Part shown: positions 1-6,705 of the stretch, one piece after another
Numbering within the stretch: the first letter of the stretch is position 1
How the letters are laid out: the number at the start of each line of letters is the position of its first letter
Source: Paraktedonobacter sp039923935
GTDB taxonomy: Bacteria > Chloroflexota > Ktedonobacteria > Ktedonobacterales > Ktedonobacteraceae
Reading direction: 5' to 3'
DNA length: 9,703 nucleotides
Assembly (NCBI GenBank): GCA_039923935.1
Contig: JBDTBU010000040.1
Span: 1 to 9,703 of the forward strand
Notes under the pieces: model-generated
Told to the model about the DNA's origin: nothing
The model's input: the letters and a program-made list of their open reading frames with translations, nothing else
Databases searched by the model: none
Translations under genes and position numbers: made by a program

Positions 1-758
1 ATGGCAAGAACGAGTTCAACGTCACCGAGAATGGGACCACTGGCGCGTCGCTCTTCATTTTTGCGACTGAAGATGGCACCATATCCGGCTGGAACCCCAA
101 GACGGATCTGACGCACGCGATCATCACCGTGAATAACTCGTCCTGGGCAGTGTACAAAGGGCTTGCGCTTGCCAGTACCCCCTTTGGAGATTTCCTCTAT
201 GCAGCGAACATTCATGCGGGTACCGTCGATGTATTCAACACGAATTTTGCCCCTGTCCATTTCTTTGGTGGCTTTAGAGACAGATTTTTGCCCGCAGGGT
301 ATGCGCCCTTTAATATCGCGAGTTCCAATCACCTGCTCTATGTGAGCTATGCCAAGCAGAATGCCCAGAAAAATGGGGATGTTGCAGGCGCTGGTCATGG
401 GTTTATTGACGTGTTCGACGATTTTGGGGATTTCCTCTTCCGTCTGGTCTCGCATGACCACCTCAATTCGCCCTGGGGTATGACGATTGCACCCTCAAAT
501 TTTGGGCAGTTCAGCGGAGATCTGCTGGTTGGCAATTTCGGTGATGGGCATATCAATGTCTACAATCCCTTCACTGGCAGGCACCTCGGTATGCTGAGAG
601 ATGCGCATGGACACCCTATTGTCAACGATCATCTCTGGGCGCTTACTTTTGGCAATGGCAATAGCGCCGGGCCAACCACGACGCTCTTCTTCACCGCTGG
701 TATTGGGAATGAAGCGCATGGTCTCTTCGGCCAAATTGTTAGTGTCAGTAATGACTAA
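1..758 (+). CDS. TIGR03118 family protein, C-terminal part (5' end outside window)
   Basis: The reading frame is open from position 3 to the TAA at 756-758, so the gene begins left of the window and about 251 residues are visible. A GTG at 129 is in frame, but conserved sequence lies before it, so it is not the start. Visible motifs are FIFATEDGTISGWNP near the left edge, LYAANIHAGTVDVFNTNF, LPAGYAPFNI, HGFIDVFDDFGDF, LNSPWGMTIAPSNFGQFSGD, LLVGNFGDGHINVYNPFTG and LFFTAGIGNEAHGLFGQI. These recur in the family named TIGR03118, which looks like a repeated-blade (NHL-like) beta-propeller and is usually exported. No biochemical role is established for the family that I know of. The protein ends without a membrane anchor or sorting motif. 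The gene is followed by a strong stem-loop and then a terminator, so it is probably the last gene of its transcript. Confidence 0.88.
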   Translation, partial: GKNEFNVTENGTTGASLFIFATEDGTISGWNPKTDLTHAIITVNNSSWAVYKGLALASTPFGDFLYAANIHAGTVDVFNTNFAPVHFFGGFRDRFLPAGYAPFNIASSNHLLYVSYAKQNAQKNGDVAGAGHGFIDVFDDFGDFLFRLVSHDHLNSPWGMTIAPSNFGQFSGDLLVGNFGDGHINVYNPFTGRHLGMLRDAHGHPIVNDHLWALTFGNGNSAGPTTTLFFTAGIGNEAHGLFGQIVSVSND

Positions 759-792
759 AGCAACTTCACCGCAGAAATAGTGTTTTGTAAGT

Positions 793-841
793 GGCAATGG
801 ACCAGGAAACGTAGCAGAGGCACGTTTCCTGGTCCATTGCC
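793..841. repeat. Perfect 20-bp inverted repeat (stem-loop)
   Basis: The arms at 793-812 and 822-841 are exact reverse complements over 20 bp, with a 9-nt loop. The repeat starts 34 nt after the stop codon of the TIGR03118 gene. No T-run follows on either strand, so it is not a classical intrinsic terminator. It could stabilise the 3' end of the mRNA or act as a non-canonical terminator. Confidence 0.85.
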
Positions 842-890
842 GTTCAGCGATTGGCAGATTAGCCACGGAAAACACCAAATCTTCAAAAAC

Positions 891-934
891 AAAGGCACCT
901 CGTTTGGCTCTGGAAGCTAAACGAGGTGCCTTTT
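891..934. terminator. Bidirectional rho-independent terminator
   Basis: The arms at 891-905 and 919-933 form a perfect 15-bp stem with a GC-rich middle (GGCACCTCG) and a 13-nt loop. On the plus strand the stem runs into TTTTCTGTG. On the minus strand it runs into a T-rich tract, TTTGTTTTTG. It can therefore end the TIGR03118 transcript from the left and the initiator-tRNA transcript from the right. Confidence 0.88.
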
Positions 935-947
935 CTGTGTGATTAAG

Positions 948-1020
948 TAGCGGGAACAGGACTCGAACCTGCGACCTCCGGGTTATGAGCCCGACGAGCT
1001 AACCACTGCTCTATCCCGCG
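948..1020 (-). tRNA. Initiator tRNA-fMet (anticodon CAU), copy 1
   Basis: A complete 73-nt cloverleaf folds on the minus strand with loop CTCATAA, giving anticodon CAU. Two initiator hallmarks are visible: position 1 (C) does not pair with position 72 (U), and the anticodon stem ends in three G-C pairs (29-41, 30-40, 31-39). The acceptor stem from position 2 to 7 is fully paired and the T-loop is TTCGAGT. The 3' CCA is not encoded, since A73 is followed by CTT. It lies 24 nt downstream of the second initiator tRNA and probably shares its promoter at 1129-1157 and the terminator at 891-934. Confidence 0.95.
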
Positions 1021-1044
1021 TCATGCATGTGCCGGAAAAAGGAA

Positions 1045-1117
1045 TAGCGGGGGAAGGATTCGAACCTCCGGCCTTTGGGTTATGAGCCCAACGAGCTAAC
1101 CACTGCTCCACCCCGCG
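1045..1117 (-). tRNA. Initiator tRNA-fMet (anticodon CAU), copy 2
   Basis: A second 73-nt initiator tRNA on the minus strand is promoter-proximal in the pair. It has the same C1-U72 mismatch, the same GGG/CCC base of the anticodon stem and the same D-loop as copy 1. It differs at about a dozen positions. Several of these are paired substitutions that keep the stems: 28-42 changes from C-G to U-A, 27-43 from U-G to U-A, and 7-66 from A-U to G-C. That pattern suggests both copies are functional. CCA is not encoded, so maturation needs a CCA-adding enzyme. Confidence 0.95.
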
Positions 1118-1128
1118 TCGGCATAGCT

Positions 1129-1157
1129 ATAATACTACGGGAATATGATTTTGTCAA
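1129..1157 (-). promoter_or_regulatory. Sigma-70-type promoter of the initiator tRNA pair
   Basis: Read on the minus strand there is a perfect -35 TTGACA (1152-1157), a 17-bp spacer and a -10 TATTAT (1129-1134). The -10 ends 11 nt before the first base of the tRNA at 1117, so transcription should start only a few bases upstream of it. This is the best -35/-10 match in the window, as expected for stable RNA. Confidence 0.85.
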
Positions 1158-1273
1158 CCTCTACAGTAATTATTCATAGCTCGAACCTATCTACAAAAGA
1201 GGGGTACTGTGTTCCTTGCGCTCGCATGTGATCTCGGCAGAGGTGAGTTTGCCTGCTAAGAACGCTCTTTTCG

Positions 1274-1282
1274 TGCTATACT
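1274..1282 (+). promoter_or_regulatory. Candidate distal ftsH promoter P1 (extended -10)
   Basis: TGC-TATACT is an extended -10 element. No good -35 sits at the right distance: at 17 bp only TGCTAA is present. The same core, GTGCTATACT, occurs at two other promoters in this window. It would give an ftsH leader of about 230 nt and places a copy of ATGTCACAT at the expected start of transcription. Confidence 0.5.
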
Positions 1283-1392
1283 TTATAGAGAATGTCACAT
1301 TTTATACCCCGTCAACATCTCTTGTAGAGGAAGGGGTAACGATCATTCGTGTCCGTGCGTGCTAGCAAACGCTTTTTTAGATTGCTAAAAAG

Positions 1393-1422
1393 TTGAACTT
1401 TTGGTGAGCTAGAACGTACAAT
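1393..1422 (+). promoter_or_regulatory. Candidate proximal ftsH promoter P2 with overlapping palindromes
   Basis: A -35-like TTGAAC (1393-1398) is separated by 18 bp from a -10-like TACAAT (1417-1422). The -35 lies inside the palindrome AAAAGTT-G-AACTTTT (1388-1402). The -10 overlaps ATGTCACAT (1421-1429). Palindromes over both promoter boxes are what operator sites look like, but no regulator is encoded nearby. The leader from this promoter would be about 90 nt. Confidence 0.4.
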
Positions 1423-1518
1423 GTCACATATCATCAGAAATATCCGAACTGTACAATTCAGTACGCCAGTATAGAGCTACCTGCGAAAGGGTAGCATGAC
1501 GAAAGCAGGTCTGAAATT

Positions 1519-3525
1519 ATGGATGCTCAGGCTCAATACCTGTACCAGCGCGAACCCAATGACGCTGGTCCAAACGGCCCGCAGCGCTCTGGTCCGAGTG
1601 GAAGAAATAATGATGGGAATAACAACAATGGAGGACCGCCGAGCAACCCTACAATGTCGCTGCTTGTGCGTTCGCTGATTATCATCGGCGTCGTTTTGCT
1701 AGGCTGGTATCTCTTTTCGTCCTTCTTAAATCCTGGGACAAGCACCAGCTCACCTAACGCGCTTAACGTCTCCTATGACACATTCTACCAGCAAGTGCAG
1801 CAACGCAATGTCAAGGATGTGCTTTTCCAAGGAACGGATGTTACGGGAAATTTTAAAGGAGCAGTGCCAATGTTGGACGCCAATGGCAATGTGAAGAGTG
1901 GTACCAGTTTCCACTTTACACAGCTCGCCAACGGTGATCCTAAGCTGATTATCTTGCTCAATGCCAATAATATCAGCTACCAGGCCAAACCCGTAGCGGA
2001 TAATAACCTTTTGTTTACTATCCTGATCAATGTGGTGCCATGGGTGCTGCTAATCCTCCTCGCCCTCTTCATCATTCGGCGTGCGGGTCAGGGGCAGCAG
2101 AACATTTTTAGCTTTGGCAAAAGCAAGGCAAAACTGATCCTGGAAGATCGTCCCAGCACAACGTTTGCCGATGTAGCGGGCGTGGATGAGGCCAGAAGCG
2201 ATCTGGTAGAGATCGTCGAATTTCTGAAAACACCAGAGAAGTTTCAGCGCCTCGGTGGCAAAATCCCACGCGGCGTGCTACTAGTGGGCCCTCCCGGCAC
2301 TGGTAAAACGTTGCTGGCGCGTGCGATAGCGGGCGAGGCGAGTGTACCCTTCTTTAGTATCAGCGGCTCTGAGTTTGTTGAAGTGCTGGTCGGCGTCGGT
2401 GCTAGCCGTGTACGCGACCTCTTTGAGCAGGCCAAGAAAGCCTCGCCGAGTATCATCTTTATTGATGAAATCGACGCCGTTGGGCGTCAACGCGGCTCCA
2501 GCATCAACAGCAACGATGAGCGCGAGCAGACACTCAACCAGTTGCTGGTTGAAATGGACGGTTTTGATAACCGCCAGGCCGTGGTGGTGATCGCCGCAAC
2601 AAACCGGCCCGATGGCCTGGACAAGGCGCTGATGCGTCCGGGGCGCTTTGACCGACGCGTCTCTGTGGAACGTCCCGACTGGAATGGTCGCTTGGCGATC
2701 CTGAAGATTCACTCGCGCAATGTCCCTCTGGCCCGCGATGTAGACCTGATTACCGTCGCTCGCACGACCACTGGCATGGTTGGCGCTGATCTCGCCAATC
2801 TCATCAACGAGGCGGCATTGTTGGCGGCTCGTCGCAATCTGGACGCAGTGACACAGAACTGCTTTAGCGAGTCTTTGGATAAGATTCTCATTGGTGCTGA
2901 GCGTCCGCTGATTCTCAACGACGAGGATCTCAACGTCATCGCTTATCACGAAAGTGGCCACGCTCTGACCGGCTTGCTGACCGAATTGGTCGATCCCGTC
3001 TCGAAGGTCACGATTGTACCACGTGGACAAGCTTTGGGCGTCACACAATATACGCCGCTGGATGATCGCTACAACTACTCCAAGGAGTTTTTGGAAGCCC
3101 AAATGGTCACGGCCCTGGGTGGACGCGCCGCTGAGCAGGTGGCGATTGGTCGCATCACTACAGGCGCAGAGAACGATCTACAACGCGTGACTGCGATTGC
3201 ACGCCAGATGATTACGCACTGGGGCATGAGCGAACGCCTGGGAACGATCTCCTATAGCGAACGCGAAGATCCCTTCGCGGGCACATCGCTGGCCAGCAAG
3301 TCGCACGACTACAGCAACAAGACCGCTGCGGTCATCGACGCTGAAGTCAATCGTATGGTGAAGTGGGCCTATGAACGCGCAGTGGGATTGCTCAGCGAGC
3401 ACAAGCACACGCTGGACCGTATCGCACGCGAACTGCGCCTGCATGAGACCATCGATGCCAGCCAGTTGCGCAAGATCATGGAGGAGACAGGCTCGATTAA
3501 CGCAGCCCCCACGTATTACCGTTAA
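1519..3525 (+). CDS. ftsH: ATP-dependent zinc metalloprotease FtsH
   Basis: This 668-residue membrane AAA+ protease extracts and degrades unneeded or damaged membrane and soluble proteins. Residues 1-45 form a Gly/Asn/Pro-rich tail. A first membrane helix spans about 47-70, an external domain 71-163 and a second helix about 164-186. The AAA+ module has Walker A GPPGTGKT (257-264), Walker B IIFIDEID (312-319) and the second region of homology with GRFDRR (375-380). The protease has HESGH (477-481; family usually HEAGH), and D553 in TTGAENDL is the expected third zinc ligand. The pore loop reads FVEVLVGVG (286-294), with Leu290 where the family normally has Phe. The ATG at 1519 is preceded by AGGT 8 nt upstream and gives a full-length protein. 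The gene is monocistronic here: the next gene is convergent. Length is close to the usual 610-670 residues. Confidence 0.97.
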   Translation: MDAQAQYLYQREPNDAGPNGPQRSGPSGRNNDGNNNNGGPPSNPTMSLLVRSLIIIGVVLLGWYLFSSFLNPGTSTSSPNALNVSYDTFYQQVQQRNVKDVLFQGTDVTGNFKGAVPMLDANGNVKSGTSFHFTQLANGDPKLIILLNANNISYQAKPVADNNLLFTILINVVPWVLLILLALFIIRRAGQGQQNIFSFGKSKAKLILEDRPSTTFADVAGVDEARSDLVEIVEFLKTPEKFQRLGGKIPRGVLLVGPPGTGKTLLARAIAGEASVPFFSISGSEFVEVLVGVGASRVRDLFEQAKKASPSIIFIDEIDAVGRQRGSSINSNDEREQTLNQLLVEMDGFDNRQAVVVIAATNRPDGLDKALMRPGRFDRRVSVERPDWNGRLAILKIHSRNVPLARDVDLITVARTTTGMVGADLANLINEAALLAARRNLDAVTQNCFSESLDKILIGAERPLILNDEDLNVIAYHESGHALTGLLTELVDPVSKVTIVPRGQALGVTQYTPLDDRYNYSKEFLEAQMVTALGGRAAEQVAIGRITTGAENDLQRVTAIARQMITHWGMSERLGTISYSEREDPFAGTSLASKSHDYSNKTAAVIDAEVNRMVKWAYERAVGLLSEHKHTLDRIARELRLHETIDASQLRKIMEETGSINAAPTYYR

Positions 3526-3688
3526 GCGTAGGTTTGGAAAAGAGTGAAAAAGGCATTGCCGTGTTTTGGCGAACATTGCAGGTGGGGCGAGCAGGACGGC
3601 CACCCCACCACGGGACGCGGATAAACAGTGTCCAATACGCATCAACTGAAAAAAAAAGCGGCAGGATGCGGATGAACGCAACTTGCCA

Positions 3689-4374
3689 TCATTGCTCTTG
3701 CAAGGCCATCAGATAGCGCCGGGCCTTGCGTTCGGTGGAGGTTGCGACCATAGCAACATGGATATTGCGCAGAGTCTCCTCGTCCTGGAGGTGCTCGATC
3801 TTCTCTCTTGCCAGGTTGAGCAACGCGGGAAAGCGTATTTGGATTACAGCCTCGATACTTTGACGAATACCTTTGATCTCGCCTTCTGCGACCAATTCTT
3901 TGTACATGATGGAATTTCCAAACAGGTAATCATGCGTGTGTGCAAACCTCCTTTTGATCCATACTACCATCGTAGCATCATCTTCAACCACTTGTAGCGC
4001 CAGAGATCGCAGGATCGCCAGCCCGTCCGGTTTGTTCGCAGGCTCCAGCAGTGTGATAGCCCGCTCAACCACGTCGCGGGTTGCGCCGTCTTTGGTGAGC
4101 ACCCACAACGGTGCAAGACCCACCAGCCTTGTCCGCTCCAACTCTTCCACAAACATTTCCGCCACCTCAATACTAGCATATTTGGACTCGACCTGCACGC
4201 CCAGACCAGGGACGGCCAGCCAAATGGCTCATACGACGGCTTGTGGACGTGGAACAGATAGAGCACACCGGACCGCACGGGCAGCTTGTAGGTCCGCACT
4301 GCCTCGTAGCCGTAGCCCAATAATCTCATGCCAATATGCTTGTCTTTAGTCGATTGCACCTCATCCCTGCCCAC
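3689..4374 (-). pseudogene. Truncated, frameshifted Rpn-like PD-(D/E)XK nuclease/transposase-family gene
   Basis: Two overlapping minus-strand frames together make one protein. The first runs from about 4374 to about 4200 and contains DEVQSTKDKHIGMRLLGYGY, AVRTYKLPVRSGVLYLF and VHKPSYEP. The second continues to the TGA at 3689-3691 with YASIEVAEMFVEELERTRL, LTKDGATRDVVERAITLLEP and ALQVVEDDATMVVWIKRRF. This order matches Rpn/DUF-type proteins of the PD-(D/E)XK superfamily, which are abundant in Ktedonobacter-like genomes. EVQ is the second half of the nuclease motif. The N-terminal region with the catalytic Asp is absent: a TGA lies six codons before the GTG at 4374. The frame change falls near 4198-4230 and fits loss of one base or gain of two. 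A non-canonical start (GTG at 4198) could still express the C-terminal part alone. Family assignment is from motif memory. Confidence 0.7.
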
Positions 4375-4399
4375 ACGAAAAACCGCTAGTCACTTTATT

Positions 4400-4428
4400 T
4401 CTATACGATAGTATATCCTTCCAGTCAA
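4400..4428 (-). promoter_or_regulatory. Promoter upstream of the Rpn-like remnant
   Basis: Read on the minus strand there is a -35 TTGACT (4423-4428), a 17-bp spacer and a -10 TATAGA (4400-4405). Transcription would begin about 20 nt before the first open codons of the remnant. The match is good, but AT-rich intergenic DNA gives such matches by chance, and the gene behind it is broken. Confidence 0.45.
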
Positions 4429-4515
4429 CAAGCAAGCGGCTCCCGTTTTTGTGATGAGATGGAGTACCACCCATGTGCGTCGGACGCAAGGGACGGCACA
4501 CCTCGATGGCCTCTT

Positions 4516-5769
4516 TTAGTGCCCTGGCGTGGGTGTGCTCGTAGTGTGCGGCGTCGCGCTAGCTGCTGGCGTAGGAGTGGCCTGCTCATTGAGTTTCGTC
4601 TGCTCCTGCTGGATTTTGCGTTGCAGGGCGCGTAGATATGCTTGAGCGCCGTCCAGGTCAGTTTCGGTAATCGTCTGGACCGTCTTGGGCATCTCGCCCA
4701 CCTGCTTCACCCAGCTTTGCAGAACCACCTGGAGCGCCGCCAGAGTAGGACTGTCTTCGTTGATCTGGGCCAACCACTTGCGCCCGGTGATGAGTGCGTC
4801 CAGGGTGATGAGCAGGAAGTCGTCGGCCACGGTTGCGGCCAGGGTGACGAGCGGCGAGATAAAGACATCGTAGGCCACACGAGTGAGTTTCGCAGCCTCG
4901 ATAGCGCCCTCCAACGAAAAGCCTTCGAGGGTATCCAGCCCGTTAATCAGGTCTTTGCGTGCAGCCTCAGCTCCGGCAGTCACACCGTTTTGGAATGCCT
5001 GCTGCAACTGGTGCTCAATATTGGCTGCGCCTGTGCTGATGGCCTGGGGTAGACGCGGCAGGATCTCGTAGGCAGCGACGCCCGCGCCACCTATGGCAAG
5101 TGCACTGAAGAGAAATTTGCGTCGTGTGTCGCGCCGTTTTTTCTCGTGCAGTTCTTCTGCCAAAAGCTCGTCTTCTTCCTCTTCAGAAAGGATACGCGTG
5201 GGGGATGCACCGGACGCGAGGGCCGGTGCTACATGCAACGGGGGGCCACCGGATGCTCTGCGCGGTTGTGCTTGGCGTACACGCATCTCTAGCGGGTCTG
5301 TGGCGTCCTCCACATCGGAATCCATATAGTCCGGCATGCTCTCGCCGTGTTCCACCCAGTCTGTCGCGATCTGCTCTTCTTCAAATTCCTGGTAACGTTC
5401 CGGGTAATAGCCTCGCGCAGGGGTGACGGTGCGACGGTGGTAATCGCGTGACGTGGCGTTAGCTAGTTCATCCTCTGAGGCGATGTGATCCAGCAGATCA
5501 GTATCGTGTGGATTGTCCAGCACGGCGGTATGGGACTTGCCAGCCAGAATGTGCTGACGTAGCAATTGACGTGTGCGGCGTGGATCAGGTCGGGGAGACA
5601 AAACGCCGCCGGGGTGTGATGGTCTGCGGCTCTCGTCCACGCCCTGCCATGTCTCACCTGGCACAGAGGTTTGCGTCAAGCTCTGGTCATGCAGGGGATT
5701 ATAGGGATAGCCATACTGCCTGCCCGGACTTTTGCGATAGGACTTTCTCTCTGGTTGATTGTTAAACAT
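4516..5769 (-). CDS. Hypothetical single-pass membrane protein with disordered acidic N-terminal region
   Basis: I do not recognise this 417-residue protein. Residues 1 to about 185 are polar and probably disordered, rich in Arg, Pro, His, Asp and Glu. A run EEEEDELLAEELHEKKRRD follows, just before TRRKFL (215-220) and a hydrophobic segment of about 18 residues (FLFSALAIGGAGVAAYEIL). That is one membrane helix with strong positive charge on its N-terminal side, so the long N-terminal region should be cytoplasmic. The rest is Ala/Leu-rich and helical, with a Gln/Lys/Glu-rich stretch (about residues 370-395) that may form a coiled coil. The tail is Thr/Pro low complexity (TPTP). A TTG at 5796 is in frame upstream, but the ATG at 5769 has AGGAAGGAAG just before it, so I chose the ATG. 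The promoter is at 5823-5851. The gene is probably lineage-specific. Confidence 0.75.
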   Translation of the reverse strand: MFNNQPERKSYRKSPGRQYGYPYNPLHDQSLTQTSVPGETWQGVDESRRPSHPGGVLSPRPDPRRTRQLLRQHILAGKSHTAVLDNPHDTDLLDHIASEDELANATSRDYHRRTVTPARGYYPERYQEFEEEQIATDWVEHGESMPDYMDSDVEDATDPLEMRVRQAQPRRASGGPPLHVAPALASGASPTRILSEEEEDELLAEELHEKKRRDTRRKFLFSALAIGGAGVAAYEILPRLPQAISTGAANIEHQLQQAFQNGVTAGAEAARKDLINGLDTLEGFSLEGAIEAAKLTRVAYDVFISPLVTLAATVADDFLLITLDALITGRKWLAQINEDSPTLAALQVVLQSWVKQVGEMPKTVQTITETDLDGAQAYLRALQRKIQQEQTKLNEQATPTPAASATPHTTSTPTPGH

Positions 5770-5822
5770 GGCTTCCTTCCTGAATTTCTCTGACAACTGC
5801 TCAACGGTGCCCTACATCGACT

Positions 5823-5851
5823 ATTTTACGCTATTTTGGGGACTTCTTCAA
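5823..5851 (-). promoter_or_regulatory. Promoter of the hypothetical membrane protein gene
   Basis: On the minus strand there is a -35 TTGAAG (5846-5851), a 17-bp spacer and a -10 TAAAAT (5823-5828). The predicted leader is about 45 nt and ends in the strong AGGAAGG ribosome binding site before the ATG at 5769. It is divergent from the promoter of the MBL operon about 90 bp away. Confidence 0.6.
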
Positions 5852-5939
5852 CTTTTGGTATGCGTGCGCCCTCGCGTCCGGCGTACAGGCTTGAGCCGCA
5901 CCCGAACGTCATAGGAAAGCTGAGTTCCCCTGATGCGTG

Positions 5940-5948
5940 TGCTATACT
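5940..5948 (+). promoter_or_regulatory. Extended -10 promoter of the MBL-ugd-acpS operon
   Basis: TGC-TATACT is an extended -10 element, with only a weak -35 (CTGAGT at 5920-5925, 17 bp upstream). The 11-mer TGTGCTATACT is identical to the one in front of tRNA-Lys, and the 10-mer GTGCTATACT also occurs before ftsH. The predicted leader is about 85 nt. Confidence 0.6.
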
Positions 5949-6041
5949 ATTTGCGTTCAACAGTTGTTGTATCCTGGCTACAAGAGAGCGGACCAGCAGG
6001 CAGAGCAATAGTCAGGATTCATGCCGGGAGGGAGCACGTTT

Positions 6042-6701
6042 ATGTCCGAGAGTGACGATGAGCGAAGGCCGTTGGTTGCCTGTATAACCGTGGGGGCATT
6101 TCAGGAAAATTGTTACCTGTATGCCTGTCCAGAGACACTTGAAGCGGTGATTATTGATCCGGGAGATGAGGCCCAGCGCATTTTGGAGCGCATTCAAGAG
6201 CTGAAATTTATTCCCAAGTATATTATAAATACGCATGGTCATATTGATCATATTTGTGCGATTGATGAGGTAAGCGCCGTCTATCCTGTGCCGTTGGCTA
6301 TTCATCCAGACGATGTGCCCATGTACACAGATGAAAAGGCCGCGCACATGTTCCAGCGTTCGGCACCTCTGGTCAAGCGCAAAGCGGATATTTTGCTGCA
6401 CGAAGGCGATACGCTCTCTTTTGGGACGCTGACCCTGGAAGTCTTGCATACGCCCGGTCATACGCCTGGCGGAATTTGTCTGGTAAGCCGTCCATACTGC
6501 ATTTTCAGTGGCGATACACTTTTCCGGCGCAGTATCGGGCGCACAGATCTGCCCGGCGGCAATTATGAGCAGATTATCACCTCTATTCGCGAGAAGCTCT
6601 ATCCCCTGGATGAGGAACTGGTCGTGTTTCCCGGTCACGGCGAACCAACCACGCTTATCGAGGAAAAATACGAAAATCCATTTGTAACTATTGAGGAGTA
6701 G
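6042..6701 (+). CDS. MBL-fold metallo-hydrolase (YcbL/glyoxalase II-like)
   Basis: This 219-residue one-domain metallo-beta-lactamase-fold protein carries the full metal-binding set. It has THGHIDH (64-70), HTPGH with H140, SGDTLF with D158 bridging the two metals, and PGHG with H199. The start VGAFQENCYL and the motif IGRTDLPGG are typical of the YcbL-like group related to hydroxyacylglutathione hydrolases. Enzymes of this type hydrolyse thioesters, but the C-terminal substrate domain of true glyoxalase II is missing, so the substrate is unknown. An ATG at 6021 is in frame, but a strong Shine-Dalgarno (GGGAGGGAG, 6026-6034) lies between it and the ATG at 6042, which I therefore chose. It is the first gene of a compact operon. 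Its 3' end carries the ribosome binding site of the next gene. Confidence 0.9.
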   Translation: MSESDDERRPLVACITVGAFQENCYLYACPETLEAVIIDPGDEAQRILERIQELKFIPKYIINTHGHIDHICAIDEVSAVYPVPLAIHPDDVPMYTDEKAAHMFQRSAPLVKRKADILLHEGDTLSFGTLTLEVLHTPGHTPGGICLVSRPYCIFSGDTLFRRSIGRTDLPGGNYEQIITSIREKLYPLDEELVVFPGHGEPTTLIEEKYENPFVTIEE

Positions 6702-6705
6702 CATC

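Larger units (their letters stand above)
1158..1518 (+). other. ftsH upstream control region (no gene seen)
   Basis: This non-coding stretch lies between the divergent tRNA promoter and ftsH. It holds two candidate ftsH promoters, two copies of the 9-bp palindrome ATGTCACAT (1292-1300 and 1421-1429) and a palindrome AAAAGTTGAACTTTT (1388-1402). It also has an AT-rich hairpin with arms CTTTTTTAG (1372-1380) and CTAAAAAG (1385-1392) around the loop ATTG. A short open frame from the ATG at 1496 overlaps the start of ftsH and has no family resemblance. I found no RNA gene or riboswitch that I recognise here. Confidence 0.6.

Noticed and set aside
891..1117. Possible CRISPR or repeat array because of the repeated hairpins and near-identical tRNA segments
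   Set aside because: The repeats are two tRNA genes and one terminator. There is no regular repeat-spacer pattern, and no cas gene is present.
2281..3102. Long minus-strand open frame of 273 codons opposite ftsH
   Set aside because: It lies wholly inside the well-supported ftsH coding region, has no recognisable motif and no ribosome binding site, and follows from the codon bias of the real gene.
3581..3609. 7-bp inverted repeat GGTGGGG/CCCCACC after ftsH as a terminator
   Set aside because: The loop is 15 nt and no T-run follows on the plus strand. It may be chance in a GC-rich stretch, so no ftsH terminator is called.
3650..3658. Run of nine A's (T's on the minus strand) downstream of the Rpn-like remnant
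   Set aside because: I could not find a convincing stem directly before it on the minus strand, so it is not called a terminator.
3178..3681. Minus-strand open frame overlapping the ftsH 3' end
   Set aside because: Most of it is antisense to the conserved ftsH protease domain, and its product resembles no family I know.
6012..6704. 230-codon minus-strand open frame opposite the MBL gene
   Set aside because: It mirrors the complete MBL-fold gene, whose metal-binding motifs are all present on the plus strand.
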